From: DASXMT01 sp035552655
GTDB lineage: Bacteria; Actinomycetota; Acidimicrobiia; Acidimicrobiales; RAAP-2
DNA length: 64,000 nucleotides
Direction of reading: 5' to 3'
Assembly: GCA_035552655.1 (NCBI GenBank)
Contig: DASZLD010000038.1
Location: 4,966 to 68,965, forward strand
Shown one piece after another: positions 33,329 to 41,609 of the stretch (position 1 is the stretch's first letter; the number at the start of each line of letters is the position of its first letter). The notes under the pieces were generated by a model that made no database searches, was not told the DNA's origin, and worked only from the letters and a program-made list of their open reading frames with translations. Position numbers and translations under genes: made by a program.

Positions 33329-35242
33329 GTGGCTGAAGACACCAGCATCAGGCCATTGGCGGCACATCTGCGCATCAATCGGCGCGTGATCCAGATCGCG
33401 CTGGGCGTGTTGTGGATCATCGCCGCCGGCCTGAAGTTCCAACCCAAGATGTTCGGGACCAGCTTCGTGTCCATGATGATCGACCCCATGGCGGCCGGTC
33501 AGCCCGGCGTCCTGGCTTCGTCGATCAGCCACATCGGCAATTTCCTGTCCCACGAGGTGGCCATGTGGGTCACCCTGTTCGGGTTGGTCGAGCTGATCAT
33601 CGGGGTGGGCCTGCTGTTCAAGCGAACGGTGAAGCCGGCGCTGGTGCTCTCGTTCGGCTGGGCCCTCGGTGTGGCGTGGTTCGGCGAGGGGTTCGGCATG
33701 GTGTTCACGGGGCACTCGTCTCCCCTGACCGGAGGACCCGGGGCCGTCTTCCTGTATGCCGTCATCGGTGCCTTGGTCTGGCCTTCGCCCCAGCGCGACC
33801 GCAGTGAGACGCGATCCGGCATGGCCTCGTCGGCCGTGGGGATGGGACCGTTCGGGGCCACCGGAGCGAGGGTGGTGTGGGCCGCGCTGTGGGTGTTCGA
33901 AGCCATCTTGTGGTTGTTTCCCGCCAACCGAACCCCGGGTTCCATCCACGATCAGCTGGTCGACACCGCCGGTGGAGAGCCGGGGTGGTACGCCCACTTC
34001 CTGAACTCGTTGGGCCACGCCTTCGTGGGGGCAGGCGCTCCGATCGCCGTGATCCTGGCGGCCGCCTCGTTGATCATCGGGATCGGGCCACTGGTCAGCC
34101 GGCGTGCCTCCATCTTCATCGGGCTGGGCATGGGTCTGGCCCTGCTCTACTGGGTGACCGGCGAGGGTGTCGGCGCATTGATGACGGGTATGGGATCCGA
34201 CCCCAGCAACGGACCGCTGGTTGTGCTCTTGGGCCTGGCCGTCCTGCCCACCGTTCCCGAACCGGCCGATGCCCCGGTTCCCGCCGCTCGCCTCTTCTCC
34301 CGGCATCCGGCGTGGGCCACCCTGGGGGTCCTCGGCCTGGCCGTGGTCCCCGCCGCCGTTGCCGTGGTCCCCACCACTCCCGTAGCCACGGCCGCACCGA
34401 CATCGTCCGGCCCGTCGCCGACCACCTCCTCGTCGTCCGGCTCGATGCCCGGCATGTCCATGTCGGGCACATCCGGGTCGTCCACGAAGGGCATGTCCTC
34501 GAGCACCAACATGTCCGGCATGGCCGGATTGGGCGTGACCGACCCGAACTGGAAGTACACGGGGCCACCACTGACCAGCGGTGAGCAGGCCTTGTTGACC
34601 TCGGTGGGAAATGCCACCGACGCGGGACACGCCATGCAGACCCCGAACTGCACGACGACACCCACTGCGGCACAAACGCTGGGGGCGGTCCAATACGTAC
34701 AGGCGACGACCACCGCCGTGGCCAAGTACAAAGAGCTCAGCGCCGCCCTGGCCGCCGGCTATGTCCCCATCACGTCGACCGCCTATCCGATCGTGCACTA
34801 CCTCAACGTGGCCGACATGCGGTCAACGGACATGTTGGACCCCAACCACGTGGACTCCCTGGTCTACGCCACCACCCCCAACGGCCCCGTGTTGGTGGCG
34901 GCGATGTATCTGATGCCCGGACAGGGACCGGGTCCCATGCCCTACGGCTGTCTCGTGCAGTGGCACGCCCACACCAACCTCTGCACCTCGACGACGACCC
35001 ATCTGATCCAAGGCTTCACGCCGTGCGCTCCGGGAACGGTCCACACCGGCCCGACGCCGATGATGACCCACGTGTGGCAGGTTCCGGTGGCCGGTGGGCC
35101 CCTGGCCATCGATCCGTCCGATCTCCAGGTAGTGGAAGCGGCGATCATGGCCCAACAAGAAGGCCTGGCCCCGACCACAACACCGGGCGGGACACCGACC
35201 TATGACGGCAGTTCATCCGCCCGGACCGTCGGGGTTTCCTGA
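33329..35242 (+). CDS. Polytopic membrane protein fused to a Met/Ser-rich linker and an extracellular domain, 637 aa
   Basis: Function unknown. The first half (about residues 1-360) has some eight hydrophobic helices, beginning with a DoxX-like segment IQIALGVLWIIAAGLKFQPK. Next comes a linker rich in Met, Ser and Gly (SGSMPGMSMSGTSGSS and related, about 390-430). The last 210 residues form a soluble domain with VAKYKELSAALAAGYVPIT, IVHYLNVADM, LDPNHVDSLVYAT and CLVQWHAHTNLC. Histidines, methionines and paired cysteines outside the membrane suggest metal, perhaps copper, binding; this is inference. Start chosen at GTG 33329; the frame is open from 33260. Confidence 0.72.
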   Translation: MAEDTSIRPLAAHLRINRRVIQIALGVLWIIAAGLKFQPKMFGTSFVSMMIDPMAAGQPGVLASSISHIGNFLSHEVAMWVTLFGLVELIIGVGLLFKRTVKPALVLSFGWALGVAWFGEGFGMVFTGHSSPLTGGPGAVFLYAVIGALVWPSPQRDRSETRSGMASSAVGMGPFGATGARVVWAALWVFEAILWLFPANRTPGSIHDQLVDTAGGEPGWYAHFLNSLGHAFVGAGAPIAVILAAASLIIGIGPLVSRRASIFIGLGMGLALLYWVTGEGVGALMTGMGSDPSNGPLVVLLGLAVLPTVPEPADAPVPAARLFSRHPAWATLGVLGLAVVPAAVAVVPTTPVATAAPTSSGPSPTTSSSSGSMPGMSMSGTSGSSTKGMSSSTNMSGMAGLGVTDPNWKYTGPPLTSGEQALLTSVGNATDAGHAMQTPNCTTTPTAAQTLGAVQYVQATTTAVAKYKELSAALAAGYVPITSTAYPIVHYLNVADMRSTDMLDPNHVDSLVYATTPNGPVLVAAMYLMPGQGPGPMPYGCLVQWHAHTNLCTSTTTHLIQGFTPCAPGTVHTGPTPMMTHVWQVPVAGGPLAIDPSDLQVVEAAIMAQQEGLAPTTTPGGTPTYDGSSSARTVGVS

Positions 35243-35300
35243 GGGTCGTCGACGGCCCGGATGCCATGGGGGTGCTCGGTGCCCACCGACGAGGATGACC

Positions 35301-36563
35301 TCAGGTGGGCCGGGCCGGCAGCCCTACGCCTGTTGACCCACCGAAACCGGTGGCGGTCCCGTCAGCATTGATCACGCGATAGCTACTTCCGTCCGAGGTG
35401 GAGACCAAGCCGATTGAAGGCGACGATTGGCCCGTGCCCCCGAGGGAGCCGTAGAAGGGGGCATCACCAAAGGTGAACACACCACCGTCGGCGGCGACCA
35501 GCCAGTAGCCCATGCCGTCAGGGGCGGGGGTCAGGCCTACCACCGGCTGGTTGAGATGCTGACCGCCGAGGGAGCCGTAGAAGGCGGCGTCGCCGAAGCT
35601 GAACACGCCACCGTCGGAAGCCACCAGCCAATAGCCCATGCCATCGGGGGTCCGGGCCGCGGCCACCACCGGCTGGTTGAGATGCTGACCGCCGAGGGAG
35701 CCGGAGAAGGCGGCGTCGCCGAAGCTGAACACGCCACCGTCAGCGGCGACCAGCCAGTAGCCCTTGCCATCGGCCGTGCTGACCATGGCCACGATCGGCT
35801 GGTTGAGATGCTGGCCGCCGAGGGAGCCGGTGAAGGCGGCGTCGCCGAAGCTGAACACGCCACCGTCGGCGGCGGCCTCCCAATAGCCCATCCCATCCGG
35901 GGTCGCCGCTATGGCGACGACCGGCGCGTTCAACGGAAGACCGACGGTCGAACCGTAGGAGACGGCAGTGCCATAGGGATTGACCGCCCCGCCGGGTCCA
36001 AGGACCCAGTATCCCGAACCGTCAGGGGTGGCGGCCAGTCGTGCCCCTCCTACCGGGGCACTGGGCTGCACCGCGATGGTGATGGAGAAGGCGGGAGCCG
36101 TGGAGCCGTTCAGGCCACCCTGGAGGGTCTCCGTTCCGGCATAGACCGCCTCGTAGGGGAAAGAGCCAGTGACCGTGGCCCCGGGGGGCACGTTCGGGAA
36201 CTCGCAGTCGATGAAGGGAGGAAGGAAATGCTCGGAGGGGACCAGGACGCAGTTCGTTCCCGGTCCGGCCGGCTGGACGAAGCCCGACGTCGGCTGGGTG
36301 GTCACCACGCCCATGTCCTGAGTGACGCTGGCGGTGTTGGTGGCGCTGAACGACAAGAGGAGGCCGGTTCCTGCCGTCGCCAGCATCGGGGCAACCGAGC
36401 CGGTCGCCGTACCCACGGCCGAGTCCGCCGGCACTGGTGCCGCGGTTGTCGCCGGTAGGGGCGAGGGGTCGGCGCCGGCACTGGGCGCGAAGCCAGTCCC
36501 GAGCGAGCTTGCCACCACGACCACCGAAGCGACTGCAGCCAACCGACCAACCTTGATTCGCAT
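35301..36563 (-). CDS. Secreted protein with about six 42-residue repeats, 420 aa
   Basis: Exported: MRIKVGRLAAVASVVVVASS and a cleavage site near PSAGADP. Residues 60-160 form an Ig/CARDB-like beta domain with paired cysteines (GTNCVLVP, FIDCEFPNVP). The remaining 250 residues contain six tandem units with the pattern GYWLVAADGGVFSFGDAAF, then YGSLGGQHLNQPVVG. They resemble beta-propeller blades and are frequent in secreted Acidimicrobiia proteins. The central copies are nearly identical at DNA level with a period of 126 bp. The ATG at 36563 has AAAGG upstream. Its role may be surface adhesion or binding; not known. Confidence 0.78.
   Translation of the reverse strand: MRIKVGRLAAVASVVVVASSLGTGFAPSAGADPSPLPATTAAPVPADSAVGTATGSVAPMLATAGTGLLLSFSATNTASVTQDMGVVTTQPTSGFVQPAGPGTNCVLVPSEHFLPPFIDCEFPNVPPGATVTGSFPYEAVYAGTETLQGGLNGSTAPAFSITIAVQPSAPVGGARLAATPDGSGYWVLGPGGAVNPYGTAVSYGSTVGLPLNAPVVAIAATPDGMGYWEAAADGGVFSFGDAAFTGSLGGQHLNQPIVAMVSTADGKGYWLVAADGGVFSFGDAAFSGSLGGQHLNQPVVAAARTPDGMGYWLVASDGGVFSFGDAAFYGSLGGQHLNQPVVGLTPAPDGMGYWLVAADGGVFTFGDAPFYGSLGGTGQSSPSIGLVSTSDGSSYRVINADGTATGFGGSTGVGLPARPT
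35419..36048 (-). repeat. Tandem array of 126-bp coding repeats
   Basis: The segment beginning GGCTGGTTGAGATGCTG occurs at 35545, 35671 and 35797, with a diverged start at 35923: exact 126-bp spacing. Flanking units are more diverged. The homogeneity of the middle copies suggests recent duplication or gene conversion inside the array. Confidence 0.9.
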
Positions 36564-36759
36564 GCCAACCACCTTTCAGCGCGCCGACCAGCGGCAACAC
36601 GAATCCACCGTTACCGTGGCCAGATCTCCGTCCAGCAAGCCGGGCGATGAAGACAACGTAACCCCTCGGGCGCTCCAGTGCCCTGACGTGATCGATCGAG
36701 TGCGGGCCTGGTGCGATCGGGCGACACACGTTGGCGACCACCGCGCACAATGATGGGAT

Positions 36760-38157
36760 GTGGCCAGATGCCGGATCGTCGCCGTCGTTGTGATCACGGG
36801 ATGCGTACTGGCCGCGTGCGGCCAGTCAACCAACGGGACACCGCATTCCTCGGCGCCGAGCTCGTCGACCACGACCACCACCAACTCGACCAACTCGGGC
36901 GCGACACCGGCCGCCAGCCAGTGGCTGACGTACCACGGCGACATCGCTCGCTCGGGCAACGCGATGAGCGAGCCGAACGTCTCGGCCGTGGGCCAAGCGT
37001 GGCGGGCCAAGCTCGATGGGCAGGTGTACGCCGAGCCGCTGGTCGATGGCGATCGGGTCATCGCCGCCACCGAGAACGACACCGTGTACTCCCTCGATGT
37101 CTCGACGGGTCAGGTCGAATGGTCGACCTCGCTCGGTGCACCGATGCCCGGGAGCGCCTTGCCTTGCGGGAACATCGACCCCTCGGGCATCACCGGCACC
37201 CCGGTCATCGACCTCACTGACGGTGTGGTGTGGATCGTGGCCTTCGTCGAGCCTGGCCGGCATCAGCTCGTCGCCGTGGACCTGGCAGACGGACGCGTCC
37301 GGTCCCGTCAGTCGATCACCCTTCCCGGTGTCAATGAGCTGGCGGAGCAACAGCGTGGAGCACTCACCCTTGAGCACGGCAACGTCTACATCCCCTTTGG
37401 CGGGCTCTTTGGCGACTGCGGCCAGTACCGGGGTTTCGTGATGAGCTTTCCCACCACCGGCTCGGGAGCGCAGGGCACTTTCACCGTGCCCACCCCTCGT
37501 GAAGGGGCGATCTGGGCGCCGCCGGGACCGGTCGTCGATAGCGCAGGGTCGCTGTTCGTAGCCACGGGCAACGGCGCCTCGGCCTCGACCTATGACGACG
37601 GCGACTCGGTCATCGCCCTCTCCCCGGCCCTGCAGGTGGTCGGTACCTTCGCCCCCTCGAACTGGGTACAGCTCAACCAGAACGACCTGGACCTCGGCTC
37701 GGTCTCGCCCACGCTGGTCGACAATGAGATCTTCCAGATCGGCAAGGAGGGAGTCGGCTATCTGCTGGACGCACATACCCTGGGCGGTATCGGCGGACAA
37801 CTCTCTGACGGCCAGGTGTGCTCAGCCGGAGCATTCGGGGGCACGGCCGTCGATGGTTCTGTGATCATCGTTCCCTGCCTGGATGGGCTGAAGGCAGTGC
37901 AAGTCGAACCCAACCACACCTTCCACATCGCCTGGTCGCAAGCATCGGTTGTGTCCAGCGCGCCGGTGGTCGCCGCCGGTCGGGTGTGGGCGGTGACCAG
38001 GAACGGCCAGCTGGCCGAGCTGAACGAGCAGACCGGTGCGGTGGTGCTGACGGAGCCCGTCGGAACAGAGGCCACGTCGTTCCCCTCGCTGGCCGTGGCC
38101 GGCGGAAGACTGTTCGCTCAGGGTGGCAACACCATCGTGGCCTTCAGCGGTATCTGA
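36760..38157 (+). CDS. Lipoprotein with PQQ-like beta-propeller repeats, 465 aa
   Basis: Surface-anchored: the signal peptide ends in the lipobox VLAAC with C20 as the lipidated residue, followed by a Ser/Thr/Asn-rich linker. The rest is an outer beta-propeller of PQQ-like blades, for example WLTYHGDIARSGNAM, DGDRVIAATENDTVYSLDVS, TGQVEWSTSLG, PVVAAGRVWAVTRNGQLAELN. Such proteins resemble YncE/BamB-type propellers or dehydrogenase cores, but I see no quinone ligands. CACAAT lies eight bases before the GTG, consistent with a leaderless message. It is divergent from the repeat protein gene. Confidence 0.83.
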   Translation: MARCRIVAVVVITGCVLAACGQSTNGTPHSSAPSSSTTTTTNSTNSGATPAASQWLTYHGDIARSGNAMSEPNVSAVGQAWRAKLDGQVYAEPLVDGDRVIAATENDTVYSLDVSTGQVEWSTSLGAPMPGSALPCGNIDPSGITGTPVIDLTDGVVWIVAFVEPGRHQLVAVDLADGRVRSRQSITLPGVNELAEQQRGALTLEHGNVYIPFGGLFGDCGQYRGFVMSFPTTGSGAQGTFTVPTPREGAIWAPPGPVVDSAGSLFVATGNGASASTYDDGDSVIALSPALQVVGTFAPSNWVQLNQNDLDLGSVSPTLVDNEIFQIGKEGVGYLLDAHTLGGIGGQLSDGQVCSAGAFGGTAVDGSVIIVPCLDGLKAVQVEPNHTFHIAWSQASVVSSAPVVAAGRVWAVTRNGQLAELNEQTGAVVLTEPVGTEATSFPSLAVAGGRLFAQGGNTIVAFSGI

Positions 38158-38292
38158 CAGCCGGTCCGAGCCAACGGGTCGGTCTCAGCTAGCCCTCAGC
38201 GGGGGCTCATTCCTCCCCCCACCTCGCTAGTGTCATGCTCGTCAAATTGCGACCCCTGGCAGAACATCGCCCCACCCCGAGAGCAGGAGCAC

Positions 38293-39534
38293 GTGACCCA
38301 CCCTCGTACCATCGGCGCCCGCTCACGAACGGCTCTCACGCTCGTCGGATCGTTGCTGGTCCTGAGCCTCGTTCTCTCTGCCTGCTCGTCGAGCTCGGTC
38401 GGGACCAGTGCCGGCAATCCAGGGACGTTCAGTACCAGCACCCAGTCCAAGCTGTCCGCCGTGGTGGCGCAATTCCTGGGCACCACACACGCCCCCGGCG
38501 TGCTGGTGGCCATACACAGCCCGGAGGGCAACTGGGTCAGCGGACGGGGATTGTCGAATCTTTCGACCTCGACGCCACTCCAACCCTGGATGCAGTACAA
38601 GATCGGGAGTCAGACAAAAGCGTTCACGGCCACCTTGATCCTCCAATTGGTCGGTGAGGGCAGACTGTCTCTCGACGATGACATTGCCCGCTGGGTGCCC
38701 GGCGTTCCCAACGGTCAACAGATCACCATCCGCCAACTCCTCAATCACACCAGTGGTCTCGGTGACGTCCTCAGCGTTCCCGCCATCCAGAACAAGCTGC
38801 TCACCGGATGTACCGTCACCGAGCTGTTGGCCGCCGGGGCCACGGCGACTCCGATCGCGGCCCCGGGCACGAAGTGGGTCTACAGCAACTACGGCTATGA
38901 CCTGTTGGGACGGGTCGCCGAGCTGGTGACGGGAACGGATCTCAGTACTTTGATCCGCCGGCGAATCGCCCAGCCGCTGGGACTGCAGGAGACGTACCTT
39001 CCTGTGTCGGGAACGGGCCTCGAGGCGCCCTACACCCACGGGTATGTCGCCGGAGCCACGCAGGCGCCCACCAAGGAGGATGACGCCACCCCTCTGCCCC
39101 AGTCGTGCCTGTGGGCCGCCGGCGGCATGGACTCCGACATGTCGGACCTGACCATCTGGTCACAGGCCCTGGCCACGGGGGCCCTGGTCAAGCCCAAGGT
39201 ATGGAAAGAGGCACAGGCCGACCAGGTGCCCGTGTCCATCCCCCAGCTCGGGCGGGGTTCGCTCACCTGGGGCCTCGGGTTCATCGCGTCCGGAGGGTTC
39301 ATCGGCCACCAGGGGGGCATGCCTGGTTATGAGACCATCTCGATGTACTCCCCCGCCCTGCGTGCTTCAGTCGTCCTCATGACCAACAAGCAGTTCAACG
39401 CCATACCGCCGATGGCGCTCTTTCATGCCCTGGCATTGACGGCGTTCGGGCATCGGGTCCAATTCGGCGTCACCGTAGGCCAAGCCCTCGAACCGCTGGA
39501 TCAGGCCCAGCTCAACCACATTCCCGACGAGTGA
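38293..39534 (+). CDS. Serine beta-lactamase/D-alanyl-D-alanine carboxypeptidase family lipoprotein, 413 aa
   Basis: A class C beta-lactamase-fold hydrolase at the cell surface. The lipobox is VLSAC after a single hydrophobic helix. The catalytic motifs are S106-x-x-K109 (GSQTKAFTA), Y197-S-N (KWVYSNYGYDLLG) and H339-Q-G (FIGHQGGMPGYE). RQLLNHTSGLGD is the usual family landmark. It may be an esterase, peptidase or peptidoglycan-trimming enzyme; true beta-lactamase activity cannot be assumed. Start chosen as the GTG at 38293 after AGGAGC; the frame is open from 38230. Confidence 0.88.
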   Translation: MTHPRTIGARSRTALTLVGSLLVLSLVLSACSSSSVGTSAGNPGTFSTSTQSKLSAVVAQFLGTTHAPGVLVAIHSPEGNWVSGRGLSNLSTSTPLQPWMQYKIGSQTKAFTATLILQLVGEGRLSLDDDIARWVPGVPNGQQITIRQLLNHTSGLGDVLSVPAIQNKLLTGCTVTELLAAGATATPIAAPGTKWVYSNYGYDLLGRVAELVTGTDLSTLIRRRIAQPLGLQETYLPVSGTGLEAPYTHGYVAGATQAPTKEDDATPLPQSCLWAAGGMDSDMSDLTIWSQALATGALVKPKVWKEAQADQVPVSIPQLGRGSLTWGLGFIASGGFIGHQGGMPGYETISMYSPALRASVVLMTNKQFNAIPPMALFHALALTAFGHRVQFGVTVGQALEPLDQAQLNHIPDE

Positions 39535-39666
39535 TCCCGTCACCGGTCATCACCGGCCAGGGCCGCTTCGGCCCCGTCGAGTCCGGCATCAACCCGGCGC
39601 GGTTGCCTGGCCCCGACCTTCGAGAACGGCCCGCTCGGTACCGGGATGTGCGACATCGGTGAGCGC

Positions 39667-39702
39667 TTGACATGTGACTAAATAGTCACCTATTATGACC
39701 GT
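39667..39702 (+). promoter_or_regulatory. Promoter with embedded operator for the ArsR-SRPBCC gene
   Basis: TTGACA (39667-39672) and TATTAT (39691-39696) are separated by 18 bases. The spacer is almost filled by a perfect inverted repeat, GTGACTA-AA-TAGTCAC (39674-39689). TATTAT ends six bases before the GTG start, so the message is probably leaderless. A repressor on the repeat would block RNA polymerase; the encoded ArsR-type domain is the likely reader. Confidence 0.85.
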
Positions 39703-40455
39703 GTGGACGATGTGTTCAAAGCCTTGGCTGATCCGACCCGACGGAGCTTGCTCGACGAGCTGTTCCGGGAGGACGGGCAGACGTTGCGTGCCTTGGAGGA
39801 GCGCTTCGAGATGACGCGTTTCGGCGTGATGAAGCACCTCAAGCAGCTCGAGGATGCAGGGCTGGTGATGTCCAAGCGGAGGGGCCGGGAGAAGCTCCAC
39901 TTCTTGAACCCGGTCCCGATCCGGCTCGTCCACGACCGATGGGTGAGCAAGTACGCCGAGCCGTGGGCCGCCGAGCTCAGCGGCCTCAAGCAGAGACTGG
40001 AGAGTCCCATGGAAAAGGTATTCGAGATCTACATCCGCACCACCCCCGAACGGTTGTGGGAGGCGATCACCGATCCCGAGATCAGGAGCAAGTACAACTT
40101 CGGCGCCGGGGTCACCTCGGACTGGAAGGTGGGCTCACCCCTGAAGATGGGCTCACCTGACACCGATGGGCTGCTGGGCGGTGGCGAGGTCCTCGAGGTG
40201 GACCCGCCGCGACGTCTCGTCCACACCATGGTCGCCCTGTGGAGCGACGAGGTGAAGAGCGAGGGCGCCTCCAGGGTCACTTGGGAGATCGAGCCGGTCG
40301 AGGACTCCTGCCGGCTCACCGTGACCCACGATCAGCTGCGCGAGGACGCAAACTCCCAGATCTTCGGGGGCTGGCCCATGATCCTGTCCGGCCTGAAGAC
40401 CTGGCTGGAGACGGGTGAGCTGCTGACCACGCCGGGATCGCTGATGTACACCTGA
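39703..40455 (+). CDS. ArsR-type HTH fused to SRPBCC (AHSA1-like) domain, 250 aa
   Basis: A one-component regulator with a built-in ligand-binding domain. Residues 1-95 are a winged helix (VFKALADPTRRSLLDELFREDGQT, MTRFGVMKHLKQLEDAGLV). Residues 105-250 are a helix-grip AHSA1 domain (EKVFEIYIRTTPERLWEAITDPE, VTWEIEPVEDSCRLTVTHDQ, GGWPMILSGLKTWLETGE). It has no cysteine ligands for metals, so the sensed ligand is probably hydrophobic. The GTG at 39703 lies immediately downstream of its -10 box. A VOC-family gene follows 90 bp later, probably on the same transcript and under its control. Confidence 0.93.
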   Translation: MDDVFKALADPTRRSLLDELFREDGQTLRALEERFEMTRFGVMKHLKQLEDAGLVMSKRRGREKLHFLNPVPIRLVHDRWVSKYAEPWAAELSGLKQRLESPMEKVFEIYIRTTPERLWEAITDPEIRSKYNFGAGVTSDWKVGSPLKMGSPDTDGLLGGGEVLEVDPPRRLVHTMVALWSDEVKSEGASRVTWEIEPVEDSCRLTVTHDQLREDANSQIFGGWPMILSGLKTWLETGELLTTPGSLMYT

Positions 40456-40545
40456 GCGCGGCGCCAGGAGCAGGAGTGGAGACGGTGCAGTAGCAATCCA
40501 GCCGAACGCATACGAACGAGCCAGACCCAACAAGGAGAACGTGAC

Positions 40546-40935
40546 ATGTCCCCACTGGAAGCAACGAGCCCCATCATCGACCTGCGCACCGTGGGTGTTC
40601 CCGTGACCGATCAGGATCGAGCCTTGGCCTTCTACGTCGACGTGCTCGGCCTCGACACACGCCTCGACATGCCCATGGGCGGTGGGCGGCGATGGATCGA
40701 GGTGGCACCGGCCGGAGCGTCAACCAGCATCGCGTTGGTGGCGTCGCACGAGGGGCTGCCGGCGGGAGTGGAGACGGGCATCCGGCTCACCACGCCACAC
40801 GTCGATGCCAATCACGCTGCACTCCGGGAGCGCGGCGTCGACGCCGACGACGTCCTGCGATGGGAAGGCGTTCCCCCTATGTTCGCATTCCGGGACCAGG
40901 ACGGGAACGGACTCGAGATCGTCGAGCAGTCATGA
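40546..40935 (+). CDS. VOC family (glyoxalase/bleomycin resistance-like) protein, 129 aa
   Basis: A single vicinal-oxygen-chelate unit of two beta-alpha-beta-beta-beta modules. It opens LRTVGVPVTDQDRALAFYVDVLGLDTRLDMP and closes MFAFRDQDGNGLEIVEQ, whose final glutamate is the usual metal ligand. Members are lyases, dioxygenases or drug-binding proteins. AAGGAGAAC eight bases upstream decides the ATG start. It follows the ArsR-SRPBCC regulator on the same strand, a pairing common in actinobacteria and suggestive of a shared small-molecule response. Confidence 0.88.
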   Translation: MSPLEATSPIIDLRTVGVPVTDQDRALAFYVDVLGLDTRLDMPMGGGRRWIEVAPAGASTSIALVASHEGLPAGVETGIRLTTPHVDANHAALRERGVDADDVLRWEGVPPMFAFRDQDGNGLEIVEQS

Positions 40936-40994
40936 CTCGGCTATCCGCTCGAGGGGCGGCCACGCTCAGTACTGCCGATCAGCGCGATTCGACC

Positions 40995-41507
40995 TCACGG
41001 CCCGAAGCGCCATCGGGTTTGGGTGAACTCGCCCTTGCCGAAGCCGAACACCGTGGACGGCTCGACCCGGTACACCAGGGCAGTGCCGCCCTCTCCGAAG
41101 AAGGCGCCGTCGTGCACGTCGAAGTGCCAGTCGCTGCCGTATTTGGACACGTACACATCGGCCACTCGTGTGAGCTCAGCATCGTCGTTCACCCTCACCG
41201 AGGCACCTTCGACCACCGTGTCGAAGCCCTCATCGAGGGTGTTGCAACCGGTCATGAGGACGCAGTGAGGGTTGGCGGACAGGTTCAGCGCCTTGCGCTC
41301 GCTCGGACCAGTGGAGAAGTAGAGTGCTCCGTCGAGCCACACGGATATCAGCGGCGTGACATGGGGGCGGCCGTCAGGACGCACGGTCGAGAGCCAGTAC
41401 AGCCTGGCCCCCTCCAGTTCCTGGCGAGCCCGCCGCCACTCAGCCGCCCGGGCGCCGTCGGTGCTGTATCGAGCATCGAGCTCCGCCACTGGATCGGTCT
41501 CGGCCAT
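40995..41507 (-). CDS. Pyridoxamine 5'-phosphate oxidase-fold protein, 170 aa
   Basis: A split-barrel flavin or F420 binding protein. GARLYWLSTVRPDGRPHVTPLISVWLDGALYFSTG is the family's opening, followed by SERKALNLSANPHCVLMTG. The later part (WHFDVHDGAFFGEGG, FGFGKGEFTQTRWRF) matches actinobacterial members, several of which use F420 rather than FMN. The start is the ATG at 41507 after GGAAGG; the longer frame to 41558 lacks support. Possible roles are reduction of a small molecule or heme/biliverdin. It is convergent with the VOC gene. Confidence 0.86.
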   Translation of the reverse strand: MAETDPVAELDARYSTDGARAAEWRRARQELEGARLYWLSTVRPDGRPHVTPLISVWLDGALYFSTGPSERKALNLSANPHCVLMTGCNTLDEGFDTVVEGASVRVNDDAELTRVADVYVSKYGSDWHFDVHDGAFFGEGGTALVYRVEPSTVFGFGKGEFTQTRWRFGP

Positions 41508-41609
41508 GTCTCTGTCCTTCCATCCGGGAATGCACTCTCCGGATGAGACGGGGTCCAAGCGCAGAGTTCATCGGTAGCACATGGGGCCCGTGGGGGCAGG
41601 CGTCCCCGG

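Noticed and set aside
33275..34798. 507-codon open frame on the minus strand
   Set aside because: Antisense to the membrane fusion protein; composition (Gly/His/Asp) is that of a shadow frame and no motif is visible.
35419..36048. CRISPR or intergenic repeat array
   Set aside because: The 126-bp period encodes 42-residue protein units in one open frame.
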